Shown: positions 1 through 6,093 of the stretch, piece by piece
Layout of the letters: every line of letters starts with the position of its first letter
Position numbering within the stretch: position 1 is the first letter of the stretch
NCBI GenBank assembly: GCA_002731195.1
Contig: PCAI01000051.1
Location: 1-9,562, forward strand
Length of the DNA: 9,562 nt
Reading direction: 5' to 3'
From: Methanobacteriota archaeon
GTDB taxonomy: Archaea; Thermoplasmatota; Poseidoniia; Poseidoniales; Thalassarchaeaceae
The notes under the pieces: generated by a model
What the model saw: only the letters and a program-made list of their open reading frames with translations
Database searches by the model: none
What the model was told of the DNA's origin: nothing
Program-made: the position numbers and the translations under genes

Positions 1-368
1 ACTTCTATCCAACCATCAAGTTCTCTCGTCATGTGAATGGCGAGGGGACTTGGTCTACGGAGCTTACCTACGATCTTGCCATATATTGGAATAAATGGAA
101 ATGGCGACCACTCTTTTACTTCTCCAGAGGTTAAATCATATCTAGTTTGATGAAGCGGGCATGTTACACAACCGTCTTTGATTTTGCCGCCGTAGGGCAA
201 TGGCCAAGCCATATGCCTGCACAAAGCGTCTGTAGCTCTAATACCTTGATCATCTCTTAGTATCATTATGCTACGAAGTCCTATGTTTTTCATCTTTTTT
301 TTACCTTCTTTGAGTTTTATTGACTTCATTACACGGTGCCATACCTCATCTTCCAACGGCATTCTCAT
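1..368 (-). CDS. Rieske [2Fe-2S] domain protein, C-terminus beyond window
   Basis: The frame opens at ATG 368 and stays open to base 1, giving at least 122 residues; the C-terminus lies outside. It carries the Rieske signature: C50-R-H52, then 17 residues, then C70-P-L-H73, where two Cys and two His bind a 2Fe-2S cluster. The start 'DEVWHRVMKSIKLKEGKK' resembles Rieske ferredoxins and Rieske components of oxygenases and nitrite reductase-like proteins. No membrane segment precedes the domain, so a soluble electron carrier or an oxygenase N-terminal domain is more likely than a bc1-type subunit. A TATA-like box centred 26 bases upstream of ATG 368 favours that start as leaderless; ATG 362 is the alternative. 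The gene is divergent from the DUF971 gene. The domain is secure, but the partner and full architecture cannot be seen. Confidence 0.88.
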   Translation of the reverse strand, partial: MRMPLEDEVWHRVMKSIKLKEGKKKMKNIGLRSIMILRDDQGIRATDALCRHMAWPLPYGGKIKDGCVTCPLHQTRYDLTSGEVKEWSPFPFIPIYGKIVGKLRRPSPLAIHMTRELDGWIE

Positions 369-390
369 AAACTAATCAAGAATATTTCCA

Positions 391-400
391 TTATAAATAT
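391..400 (-). promoter_or_regulatory. TATA-like box for the leftward Rieske gene
   Basis: On the minus strand this reads ATATTTATAA. Its centre lies about 26 bases before ATG 368, the usual TATA-to-start distance in archaea, so the message would be nearly leaderless. This is position and composition evidence only. Confidence 0.5.
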
Positions 401-421
401 CTTTCATTTCTCATATTTGAG

Positions 422-432
422 ATATTTATAAT
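422..432 (+). promoter_or_regulatory. TATA-like box for the rightward DUF971 gene
   Basis: ATATTTATAAT lies about 45 bases before ATG 472. With a start of transcription some 26 bases downstream, the leader would be about 20 bases long. No clear Shine-Dalgarno sequence precedes this ATG. Together with the box at 391-400 it makes the 369-471 interval a divergent promoter region. Confidence 0.45.
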
Positions 433-471
433 TAAGGCACACATTGAAGATGTATATGCATAGCGAATAGC

Positions 472-795
472 ATGGAGCAACCTCTAACTCTAACGGATAT
501 TGAGAGAGGTCAAGAATCCTGTATTCTCAGATTCAGCGATGGAGAATCTTTTCGAGTAGGATATCTTGCTATACGTACTAGATGTCAATGCGCAAAGTGT
601 AAACCAAGACAAGAAAATGAGCAAAGAAGGATAGAATTTCACGAAGAAATATCTAGATTGGTTTTAGAAAAACCCATGGTCGAGCCAGTAGGACATTATG
701 GCATAACTATGATTTGGCCAAGCGGATGCAGTAGTGGAATACACTCATTTTCCCATCTCAGGAATATTTCTGAGGATTCAGGAACTAAAATTTAA
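472..795 (+). CDS. DUF971 (GBBH-like N-terminal domain) small zinc-type protein
   Basis: This 107-residue protein is essentially one DUF971 domain. The 'LTLTDIERG....LRFSDGESFRVGYLAIRTRC' start and the 'WPSGCSSGIHSFSHLR' end match the family pattern (usually W-x-DGH-xSGIYSWxxLR). The domain forms the N-terminus of gamma-butyrobetaine hydroxylase, stands alone in many prokaryotes, and is the C-terminal domain of the iron-sulfur carrier HCF101. The zinc site is visible as C38-x-C40-x2-C43. The fourth ligand, normally His in 'DGH', is replaced by C86, giving a probable four-Cys site. No dioxygenase domain follows, so it is not a hydroxylase. A role in iron-sulfur maturation is plausible from family context but is inferred. 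An in-frame ATG at 451 is ruled out by a stop before 472. Confidence 0.82.
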   Translation: MEQPLTLTDIERGQESCILRFSDGESFRVGYLAIRTRCQCAKCKPRQENEQRRIEFHEEISRLVLEKPMVEPVGHYGITMIWPSGCSSGIHSFSHLRNISEDSGTKI

Positions 796-836
796 TCTTA
801 CGAAGAAGTAAAATGTAGAAGACTCTGCCAAGGGAC

Positions 837-873
837 ATCGAAGAATAGGTTAGCACCGTTCTCGATAGGTGAT
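837..873 (+). promoter_or_regulatory. Leader hairpin and Shine-Dalgarno of the Pus10 gene
   Basis: Within the 81-base gap before Pus10, ATCGA (837-841) can pair with TCGAT (862-866). AGGTGAT (867-873) follows immediately, a good match to the archaeal anti-Shine-Dalgarno sequence, 3 bases before ATG 877. The Shine-Dalgarno match is convincing; the 5-base-pair hairpin could be chance. Confidence 0.4.
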
Positions 874-876
874 TTA

Positions 877-2304
877 ATGTCTAAAATAGATTCAAAGGAT
901 TTCGAAAAAGATGAAGATGCTTGGCATCAATTCTCTAATGCTGGTTATTCTTCAGCTTCAGTTGATTTTGATGACAAAGAAATTAGTGATCAAGAGAATA
1001 CTGAAGAAGAATGGTTTGATGGTGATGATTTCGAATTTGAAGGCAAAACAATAGATTGGAATTCACCACCTTGCCCTACTCCATTAGGAATAGCCCATAT
1101 GATAAAAATTAGCACATGTAATCATTGTCTTAAACGAGTTTCTGGTAAAAAGAATATGTCTGGTGAAGAAATAAGAAATGAAGCATATACTAGAGATGAT
1201 TCTTTAGAATCCTCTTTTAATAAAGAATTATGTCCACTTTGCGAGAATCTATTTGATGATATTGAGAATATCGTCGAGAGAATAATTGAGAAAATAGATA
1301 ATCTAGAGTATACTACAATTCAGATAGGTATTCATTTACCTAAAGATTTAATCCAAGAGTCACATGAAATAACTTCTAGACATGGGGCCTCTCAATCTAT
1401 GCCTCTAAAAACCTCAATGGTTTTAGCAATTCAAAATACAATAAATAGTAAGTTGGGTACAGATATCAATTTTGTAAAAGATAGGCCAGATATTATGATT
1501 CTTGTCGATGGATTGACACTTAGAGTAGATGTTGATGTTAGGCCAATTTATTTTTATGGAAGGTATAGGAAGTTAAGCCGAGAAATACCTCAAACACGTT
1601 GGCCTTGTAGAGCATGTAAAGGCCGAAATAATGGCTGCGAATCATGTGAAGGATCAGGACTTCAGTATATTGATTCAGTACAAGATTTAGTGGGAGAACC
1701 ACTCCGCCTCGCCTTAGATGCCAAAGATACTAGTTTTCATGGCATGGGTAGAGAAGATATAGATGTACGAATGTTAGGTACAGGACGCCCCTTTATCATA
1801 GAAATAAAGAAGCCTATGAGTAGATTACCAGATATGTCGGATATTGTTAAAGAAATAAATAAAAATGCTGATGGTAAGGTGGAAATAGATGATTTAAAGA
1901 AAACCGAAAGGCCGTTAATAGCCAAGATTAAAAATTCTCGATCTGACAAATCATATACAATAAGATTCAAGCTATCTGAGGAAATAGAAGAAGAGACTAT
2001 TTTGAAATCTATTTCGGATTTATCTGGTACAACATTAAACCAAGAAACGCCCCGAAGAGTTTCCCATAGGAGAGCTGATAAAATAAGAAAGAGAAAAATA
2101 ATCGATATCAATAATATCATAGTTGATGGTAACGAAATTCAATTTAATATTCGCGCAGAAGCAGGAACTTATATCAAAGAATTAGTACATTCAGACGAAG
2201 GTCGAACTAATCCTTCTGTCTCAGGAAACCTTGGTGTTGATTGTGAAATTTTGTGGCTTGATGTTGATCAAATACATGATGATGATGAAAATAAGGATAA
2301 TTAA
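877..2304 (+). CDS. pus10: tRNA pseudouridine synthase Pus10 (tRNA Psi54/Psi55)
   Basis: Archaeal Pus10 converts uridines 54 and 55 of the tRNA T-loop to pseudouridine, replacing bacterial TruB. The catalytic motif 'GREDIDVRMLGTGRPF' begins at residue 291; D294 is the expected catalytic Asp by analogy with other pseudouridine synthases. The N-terminal accessory region has paired cysteines C81xxC84 and C119xxC122. A second cluster, C244xxC247 and C254xxC257, precedes 'SVQDLVGEPL', as is usual in archaeal Pus10. The C-terminal 'GTYIKELVHSDEGRTNPS' is also typical. The first 60 residues form an unusually acidic extension (21 Asp/Glu against 5 Lys/Arg), and the tail is acidic too, making 475 residues long for an archaeal member. 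The gene leads the L21e-Rpo4-DUF655-KsgA cluster. An AGGTGAT ribosome site supports ATG 877. Confidence 0.95.
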   Translation: MSKIDSKDFEKDEDAWHQFSNAGYSSASVDFDDKEISDQENTEEEWFDGDDFEFEGKTIDWNSPPCPTPLGIAHMIKISTCNHCLKRVSGKKNMSGEEIRNEAYTRDDSLESSFNKELCPLCENLFDDIENIVERIIEKIDNLEYTTIQIGIHLPKDLIQESHEITSRHGASQSMPLKTSMVLAIQNTINSKLGTDINFVKDRPDIMILVDGLTLRVDVDVRPIYFYGRYRKLSREIPQTRWPCRACKGRNNGCESCEGSGLQYIDSVQDLVGEPLRLALDAKDTSFHGMGREDIDVRMLGTGRPFIIEIKKPMSRLPDMSDIVKEINKNADGKVEIDDLKKTERPLIAKIKNSRSDKSYTIRFKLSEEIEEETILKSISDLSGTTLNQETPRRVSHRRADKIRKRKIIDINNIIVDGNEIQFNIRAEAGTYIKELVHSDEGRTNPSVSGNLGVDCEILWLDVDQIHDDDENKDN

Positions 2305-2325
2305 GGCGTTTTCACATCCGAGTCC

Positions 2326-2334
2326 TTAATAATA
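2326..2334 (+). promoter_or_regulatory. TATA-like box before the L21e gene
   Basis: TTAATAATA lies about 50 bases before ATG 2381, in a gap that otherwise turns GC-rich. It would place transcription start near 2356, inside the palindrome at 2356-2369, leaving a leader of about 25 bases. Readthrough from Pus10 is also possible because the gap is only 76 bases. Confidence 0.4.
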
Positions 2335-2340
2335 CGCGGC

Positions 2341-2369
2341 AGGTCGCCCGCTTCCACGACCTTGGTCGT
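2341..2369 (+). promoter_or_regulatory. Overlapping inverted repeats in the L21e leader
   Basis: Three related arms occur here: AGGTCG (2341-2346), ACGACC within 2356-2362, and GGTCGT (2364-2369). The middle arm can pair with the first (CGACCT with AGGTCG, 6 bp, 10-base loop) or with the third (ACGACC with GGTCGT, 6 bp around TT). These pairings exclude each other. The third arm ends two bases before the GGTGAT ribosome site at 2372-2377. This could be an RNA switch for a ribosomal-protein gene, or a 14-base palindromic DNA site at the transcription start. The complementarity is seen directly; the function is inferred. Confidence 0.4.
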
Positions 2370-2380
2370 TTGGTGATATT

Positions 2381-2677
2381 ATGGTTACTCGCACACATGG
2401 TTTACGTCAAGGCACTCGTAGTATACTAAGAAAGAACAAGAGAGACAAAGGCCGTATTTTTATCAATCGTATCATGCACCCTTATCAAGAAGGAGATAAA
2501 GTTGCTATTGTCTTAGATGGTGCTCAACAAGGAGGTATGCCACATCGTAGATTCCAAGGAAAAACGGGAATTATTACTGGCATTCAAGGTAGAGCATATA
2601 TCGTTAGTGTGAAAGATGGCAATATGAAAAAAACTGTTGTTGCCAGGCCAGAACACCTAAGACCAATTGAGGGATAA
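2381..2677 (+). CDS. rpl21e: 50S ribosomal protein L21e
   Basis: This 98-residue basic protein is an L21e of the large ribosomal subunit, a family confined to archaea and eukaryotes. It shows the expected order of motifs: 'HGLRQGTRSILRK' at the start, 'YQEGDKVAIVLDG' at about residues 35-47, 'GGMPHRRFQGKTGIITG' at about 51-67, and the closing 'KDGNMKKTVVARPEHLRP'. Length is normal for the archaeal family. A GGTGAT ribosome site lies just before ATG 2381. The stop is 2 bases from the Rpo4 start, so the two are almost certainly co-transcribed, an arrangement common in euryarchaea. Confidence 0.97.
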   Translation: MVTRTHGLRQGTRSILRKNKRDKGRIFINRIMHPYQEGDKVAIVLDGAQQGGMPHRRFQGKTGIITGIQGRAYIVSVKDGNMKKTVVARPEHLRPIEG

Positions 2678-2679
2678 TT

Positions 2680-3042
2680 ATGTCAGAAGAAGAATTTGTT
2701 GATGTTGCCACAGTGAGAGATTTACTTTTAGATGCACAAAAAAGGCGTGGAGAACTGTCTTATGAACAAACAATGGCTTTACAGCATGCTGAATGGGCTG
2801 CTAGTGTACAAGGCCACCCTACTGGAAGTTTAAAGACAGAATCAAAAACATTCAAAGCACTTTACGAAGAATTAATGAAAAATGAAAAATTAGTGCAATA
2901 TCCTGAGATATCTGCAAAGATTGCAGAATTATGCCCTATGTCTGTTGCAGATATTAGAGTGGTAATTGCAAGTAAAAGAATAGCAATGGATACTTCAGAA
3001 ATTGAGGCCTTAATCGATACGATAAAACAACATGTATTGTAA
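2680..3042 (+). CDS. rpo4: DNA-directed RNA polymerase subunit Rpo4 (Rpb4/RpoF)
   Basis: This 120-residue protein is the archaeal RNA polymerase stalk subunit that pairs with Rpo7, equivalent to eukaryotic Rpb4. It is recognised from the N-terminal 'VATVRDLLLDAQKRRGELSY' followed by 'EQTMALQHAEWAAS', and from the HRDC-like C-terminal half, 'ISAKIAELCPMSVADIRVVI' and the terminal helix 'EIEALIDTI'. Sequence conservation in this family is low, so position matters: it lies directly after L21e and before DUF655, the standard euryarchaeal place. A GAGGG ribosome site (2669-2673) sits inside the end of the L21e gene, 6 bases before ATG 2680, suggesting coupled translation. The partner Rpo7 gene is not in the window. 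Confidence 0.93.
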   Translation: MSEEEFVDVATVRDLLLDAQKRRGELSYEQTMALQHAEWAASVQGHPTGSLKTESKTFKALYEELMKNEKLVQYPEISAKIAELCPMSVADIRVVIASKRIAMDTSEIEALIDTIKQHVL

Positions 3043-3048
3043 ATCATG

Positions 3049-3066
3049 TATTATTTAATAATTAAT
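3049..3066 (+). promoter_or_regulatory. Possible internal promoter before DUF655-ksgA
   Basis: The 59-base gap after Rpo4 begins with an almost pure A/T run containing ATTATTTAATAATTAAT, about 45-60 bases before the likely DUF655 start at 3111. It could be a TATA region giving the distal genes their own transcript. In such an AT-rich genome the match is weak. Confidence 0.3.
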
Positions 3067-3093
3067 GCTCATATTCATGAGGCAGAACCCTTC

Positions 3094-3101
3094 AGAGAGG
3101 T
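3094..3101 (+). promoter_or_regulatory. Shine-Dalgarno sequence that decides the DUF655 start
   Basis: AGAGAGGT matches the archaeal anti-Shine-Dalgarno sequence. It ends directly against ATG 3102, too close to serve it, but lies 9 bases before the in-frame ATG 3111. This favours 3111, which removes three residues from the longer reading. Confidence 0.55.
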
Positions 3102-3110
3102 ATGATAGAT

Positions 3111-3671
3111 ATGCTACCTAGGAAACAATCCGACCCCGGAGAGGATGTTTTCCATTCAGAAAAAAGTATTACAATATTGGATATTTTAGAAAAAAGACCT
3201 TTCGGAAATGAAGTAGAGGCTCTCACTTCTCCTTCATTATATTTAGTAAAAGCTAGACTTAATGATGATACAATATCAAGTGGCGAAATAATTGTTTTAC
3301 CTTCTGAAAAAATCGGACCGTTGTCTGAGATTCGTTACAAAGATATCTCATCAACTACTCAATCGGAACTAGTAGAAGCAATTATGAATGAAATACGTAA
3401 TACTCCAGATAATCACTTAAGTTTCTACAATAGAGCTAATAATATATCATTAAAAGTACACTCATTCCAACTATTGCCATCTATTGGGAAATCTAAGGCA
3501 CAACAGATGGTACAGTCCAGGGGAATGATAGGATGGGAAAATTTTGACGATATAGATGAAAAATGTTCAATTGACTCTGTCAAACTTCTTGCAGAAAGAT
3601 ATGTTATTGAAATGGAAGACTCCATACAAGTCCCTCGTTTACTTGATTTGCTACTTCGAACCGGCGTATGA
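3111..3671 (+). CDS. DUF655 family protein (OB-like plus helix-hairpin-helix, probable RNA-binding)
   Basis: This is a DUF655 (COG1491) protein, an archaeal family predicted to bind nucleic acid and almost always next to Rpo4 and KsgA. From ATG 3111 it has 186 residues, about the family's usual length; the frame also allows ATG 3102 (189 residues). The N-terminal half, about residues 20-75, with 'ILDILEKRPFG' and 'YLVKARLNDD', fits the OB-like beta domain. 'FYNRANNISLKVHSFQLLP' leads into the helix-hairpin-helix 'LPSIGKSKAQQMV' and 'GWENFDDIDEKC', the best-conserved part. It is probably linked to rRNA processing or translation, judged by neighbours only; no biochemical role is established that I know of. 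The stop is 3 bases before the KsgA start, indicating one operon. Confidence 0.88.
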   Translation: MLPRKQSDPGEDVFHSEKSITILDILEKRPFGNEVEALTSPSLYLVKARLNDDTISSGEIIVLPSEKIGPLSEIRYKDISSTTQSELVEAIMNEIRNTPDNHLSFYNRANNISLKVHSFQLLPSIGKSKAQQMVQSRGMIGWENFDDIDEKCSIDSVKLLAERYVIEMEDSIQVPRLLDLLLRTGV

Positions 3672-3674
3672 TTT

Positions 3675-4583
3675 ATGACACTCTTCAATGATCTAGATGC
3701 TCGCCTTCTTGTTGATCTGTTACGTGATCGAATGAGGCCTCAGAAGTCACTAGGTCAGCATTTTTTGGTTGATGAACAAGTCATTTTAAGATCCATACAA
3801 ATATCTTCAGAATTCAAAAAACCATTGAACCACCACTCTCATGTATTGGAAATAGGGCCTGGACCTGGATCATTAACTCTCGAAATATTGCGCTCTGATG
3901 CCAAATTAACTGCCTTGGAGATAGATAATGAATCAGTTTCCCATCTAAAAAGAGTCTTCCCAGATTTAGGTGAGAGATTCACATTGAATGAGCAAGATGC
4001 ATTAATTGGAAATTGGCCAAATGATATTAGTCATATCATTTCTAATCTTCCTTATCAAATTTCTAGCCCAGTATTAGAAAAAATTCAAAATCATCATCTT
4101 ATCAACCCTATGTCGATTATTATATTACTTGTACAGGATGAATTTGCTGAACGAATGGCAATGAAAAGAGGTTATGATACACGTGGTCCATTAGGCATGT
4201 CTCTATGGCTTGATTTCGATGTTTATTTAGATAGAAAAATACCTTCTAATTGTTTTAGCCCTGCACCAAAGGTCAATTCAAGATTGGTAATATTAATCCC
4301 AACAAAAAGAAAAGAATTATCAAATATCAATAGAAAATTATTCAGAATAATAACAAAACACTGTTTTTCAAATCGAAGAAGGAAAATACGTACTTCACTT
4401 TCTAGATCTCCAAAGAGACTGAATAGGGTAAAAGGATGGCATAAAGAAAAATGGATTAATGCTATATCAAATATTTCCAATAAAACAATTGAGGGTATGC
4501 CTGATGAATGGTTAGATCTTCGTCCCGAAGATCTTGAGCCTAACCATTGGGCTATTTTAACCAATACAATATCTTCAAATTAG
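3675..4583 (+). CDS. ksgA: 16S rRNA adenine dimethyltransferase KsgA/Dim1
   Basis: KsgA/Dim1 uses S-adenosylmethionine to N6-dimethylate two adjacent adenines near the 3' end of 16S rRNA during small-subunit assembly. The 302-residue product has all the landmarks: 'PQKSLGQHFLVDE' (22-34), SAM-binding motif I 'LEIGPGPGSLT' (58-68), acidic E82/D84 in 'ALEID', D108, motif IV N124-L-P-Y127 that positions the target adenine, 'QDEFAERMA', and 'CFSPAPKVNSRL' near 190-200. The C-terminal helical domain, with 'NRRRKIRTSL', is complete. Length and motif order are normal. No strong Shine-Dalgarno sequence is visible, and the 3-base gap after DUF655 suggests translation by coupling. In many euryarchaea a HemK-type methyltransferase follows; here an unrelated gene does. 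Confidence 0.96.
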   Translation: MTLFNDLDARLLVDLLRDRMRPQKSLGQHFLVDEQVILRSIQISSEFKKPLNHHSHVLEIGPGPGSLTLEILRSDAKLTALEIDNESVSHLKRVFPDLGERFTLNEQDALIGNWPNDISHIISNLPYQISSPVLEKIQNHHLINPMSIIILLVQDEFAERMAMKRGYDTRGPLGMSLWLDFDVYLDRKIPSNCFSPAPKVNSRLVILIPTKRKELSNINRKLFRIITKHCFSNRRRKIRTSLSRSPKRLNRVKGWHKEKWINAISNISNKTIEGMPDEWLDLRPEDLEPNHWAILTNTISSN

Positions 4584-4586
4584 CGC

Positions 4587-4592
4587 TTTTTT
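4587..4592 (+). terminator. Oligo-T tract after ksgA
   Basis: Six T residues follow the KsgA stop by 3 bases. Archaeal polymerases terminate at such runs without a hairpin, so the translation operon could end here. The run might also serve the next gene as part of an AT-rich promoter element. Confidence 0.45.
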
Positions 4593-4605
4593 AGACTCAT
4601 TCTTA

Positions 4606-4682
4606 CCACGACTTGATAGATGAACCCATGGTGCGGAGGGTGCGGCGAACCACTTGTTGGTCGTCAAAAGTGAGGGGTTGGC
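4606..4682 (+). promoter_or_regulatory. GC-rich leader before the zinc-ribbon protein
   Basis: This stretch is about 55% G+C by hand count, well above its surroundings. It contains ACGAC (4608-4612), complementary to GTCGT near 4660-4664; ACCC (4624-4627) opposite GGGT (4638-4641); and a direct repeat GGTGCGG at 4630-4636 and 4639-4645. TGAGGGGT (4671-4678) is a ribosome site 4 bases before ATG 4683. CCACGAC and TTGGTCGT also occur in the L21e leader. A structured 5' leader is plausible. I found no tRNA cloverleaf or recognised riboswitch. Confidence 0.4.
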
Positions 4683-5771
4683 ATGGCAAAAAAAGATACT
4701 TATCTAGCATTATTGCGTCGTGGAATCGATGAAAACACTGCGCAAATACTCTCAGATGGGGGAATTAAAGTTGGCGATCTAAAAGATCTAGATGTTGAGA
4801 CTTTAATTAATAATTACGGGTTAAAGGAAGAAATTGCAAAATCCGTCCTCGATGCAGTTATTTCTGGTCCTCGTTCTCAAAGCAAACAACGATATTTGGC
4901 GGATGTATTATCTGACGGTACTAAAAAAGTTGACAAAATTGATGAAAAACGTTTCAAACGTCAACTTCATGATATACATGGCGAGTTATTAGAAAAGAAA
5001 GAGCAATTAAGACTCGCTCGCGTAGAATCATTCAGGAATAAAAAATTAGTAATGAACAGACTTGGTAAGACCATAGAACTTATCGTCAAACTAGAAAATA
5101 CATTGGATGATGAATCAAAGGTAGAACAGCAATCCAAACTCAGAGATCAGCTAGAAACAAGAGGATTGGAAGCTGCTAGAGACCATGAAATGCTAGAATT
5201 ATCGGGCACTCCTCAAGATATAGTTGACTTTAGGAGAAAAATCGCTCCAATACTTTGCCTTCATGCATGCCCTCATTGTGGTGATGAAATGGATCCAAGG
5301 GGAAGTAGTATCCTAGATGATATGACTGATTTTAGATTTATATGTTGGGATTGTGAAGAAGAATTCCTCTCTCCTATGGCTCAATCAGTTGAAGATAGAC
5401 TAAGTAACGGGTCTAGGATAAAATTAGACCCAAATATCAAACCAAGACTGACTGTAATGAAACCACCAGCTAAAAAACACTCATCCAACATTGAAGATTT
5501 GATAGCTAGAGACGTAAAGAAAACTGGAGCATCAGCTAAGCAATTAGAAAAAGCAATCGAAGAAAGTACTCTGTCAGGAACATTGATCAGTATAGATGAG
5601 TGGATAGATCAAACCATTTCTGCAAAAGGATATATTCAGGCACAGGAGCATAGAGAAGAATTCATTATTGCAACTGGAGCAGGTGCAACTAAATTCAATA
5701 AGTGGATGAAAAAGGCCGGTTTATACTTCAATAAACAAACTGGGAGATGGACACGATGGGAAGATCGTTGA
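4683..5771 (+). CDS. Uncharacterised protein: HhH-like domain, coiled coil, zinc ribbon, basic C-terminus
   Basis: I do not recognise a family for this 362-residue protein. Residues 5-60, 'YLALLRRGIDENTAQILSDG' onward to 'YGLKEEIAKSVLDAVISG', resemble a helix-hairpin-helix/SAM-like fold of the kind that ends NusA or the RNA polymerase alpha subunit. Residues about 85-170 are charged, helical and probably coiled coil. A zinc ribbon follows: C196-P-H-C199 and C221-W-D-C224, 21 residues apart, with an extra C192. After a basic linker, residues 330-362 ('KFNKWMKKAGLYFNKQTGRW') look like a small helical domain with an aromatic, basic end. There is no membrane segment or signal peptide, so it is probably cytoplasmic. 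The layout suggests nucleic-acid binding, perhaps in transcription or ribosome work, but that is inference. The ferredoxin gene starts 9 bases after its stop. Confidence 0.85.
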   Translation: MAKKDTYLALLRRGIDENTAQILSDGGIKVGDLKDLDVETLINNYGLKEEIAKSVLDAVISGPRSQSKQRYLADVLSDGTKKVDKIDEKRFKRQLHDIHGELLEKKEQLRLARVESFRNKKLVMNRLGKTIELIVKLENTLDDESKVEQQSKLRDQLETRGLEAARDHEMLELSGTPQDIVDFRRKIAPILCLHACPHCGDEMDPRGSSILDDMTDFRFICWDCEEEFLSPMAQSVEDRLSNGSRIKLDPNIKPRLTVMKPPAKKHSSNIEDLIARDVKKTGASAKQLEKAIEESTLSGTLISIDEWIDQTISAKGYIQAQEHREEFIIATGAGATKFNKWMKKAGLYFNKQTGRWTRWEDR

Positions 5772-5780
5772 GGCTCATCC

Positions 5781-6080
5781 ATGCAAGAAAAAAATAATAC
5801 TATACGATTTTTTAGAGGTAATTTACCATTAGGAATCATCAAAAGAGAACCCAATCTTACTATCGTAGAGATGGCTATTAATATTGGAGTAGATATTCCT
5901 ACAAATTGCACTTCTGGAACATGTGGAACTTGTCTAGTCAGGCTAAAGAAAGGTCAAATCAAATATCCCGATGAATTGCCTCCGGGTCTTGATGATTATT
6001 TGGTAGAAGAAAAAGGATTCTTGTCTTGTTGTATGATTCCAGAGGGTGCTTGTGAAATAGATGTAATACCTCCACTATAA
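5781..6080 (+). CDS. Plant-type [2Fe-2S] ferredoxin
   Basis: This 99-residue protein has the plant-type ferredoxin cluster motif C43-X4-C48-X2-C51 ('NCTSGTCGTC') and a fourth cysteine at C83 or C84 in 'GFLSCCMIPEG'; by family spacing C83 is the likely ligand. The preceding 'LTIVEMAINIGVDIP' and following 'ACEIDVIPPL' complete the beta-grasp fold. It is a soluble one-electron carrier, and no attached reductase or oxidase domain identifies its partner. The 9-base gap from the zinc-ribbon gene, with GAGG overlapping that gene's stop, suggests co-transcription. A small membrane-protein gene begins 13 bases after its stop. The Rieske protein at the left edge is another 2Fe-2S carrier but not adjacent, so pairing them would be speculative. 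Confidence 0.92.
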   Translation: MQEKNNTIRFFRGNLPLGIIKREPNLTIVEMAINIGVDIPTNCTSGTCGTCLVRLKKGQIKYPDELPPGLDDYLVEEKGFLSCCMIPEGACEIDVIPPL

Positions 6081-6093
6081 TGGGAGTTACAAT

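Noticed and set aside
1737..2120. A hydrophobic 127-residue leftward frame opposite Pus10
   Set aside because: It lies wholly antisense to the conserved catalytic region of Pus10; its hydrophobicity follows from the acidic and basic codons of the real gene.
3102..3110. ATG 3102 as start of the DUF655 protein
   Set aside because: The ribosome site at 3094-3101 abuts it, leaving no spacing. ATG 3111 is better placed, though 3102 cannot be excluded.
4223..4564. A 113-residue leftward frame opposite ksgA
   Set aside because: It is antisense to the conserved C-terminal half of KsgA, with no recognisable domain or promoter.
4606..4682. Possible tRNA or C/D-box guide RNA in the GC-rich leader
   Set aside because: No T-arm consensus or cloverleaf can be drawn. 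GATAGATGA only partly resembles a C box, and no CTGA D box follows.
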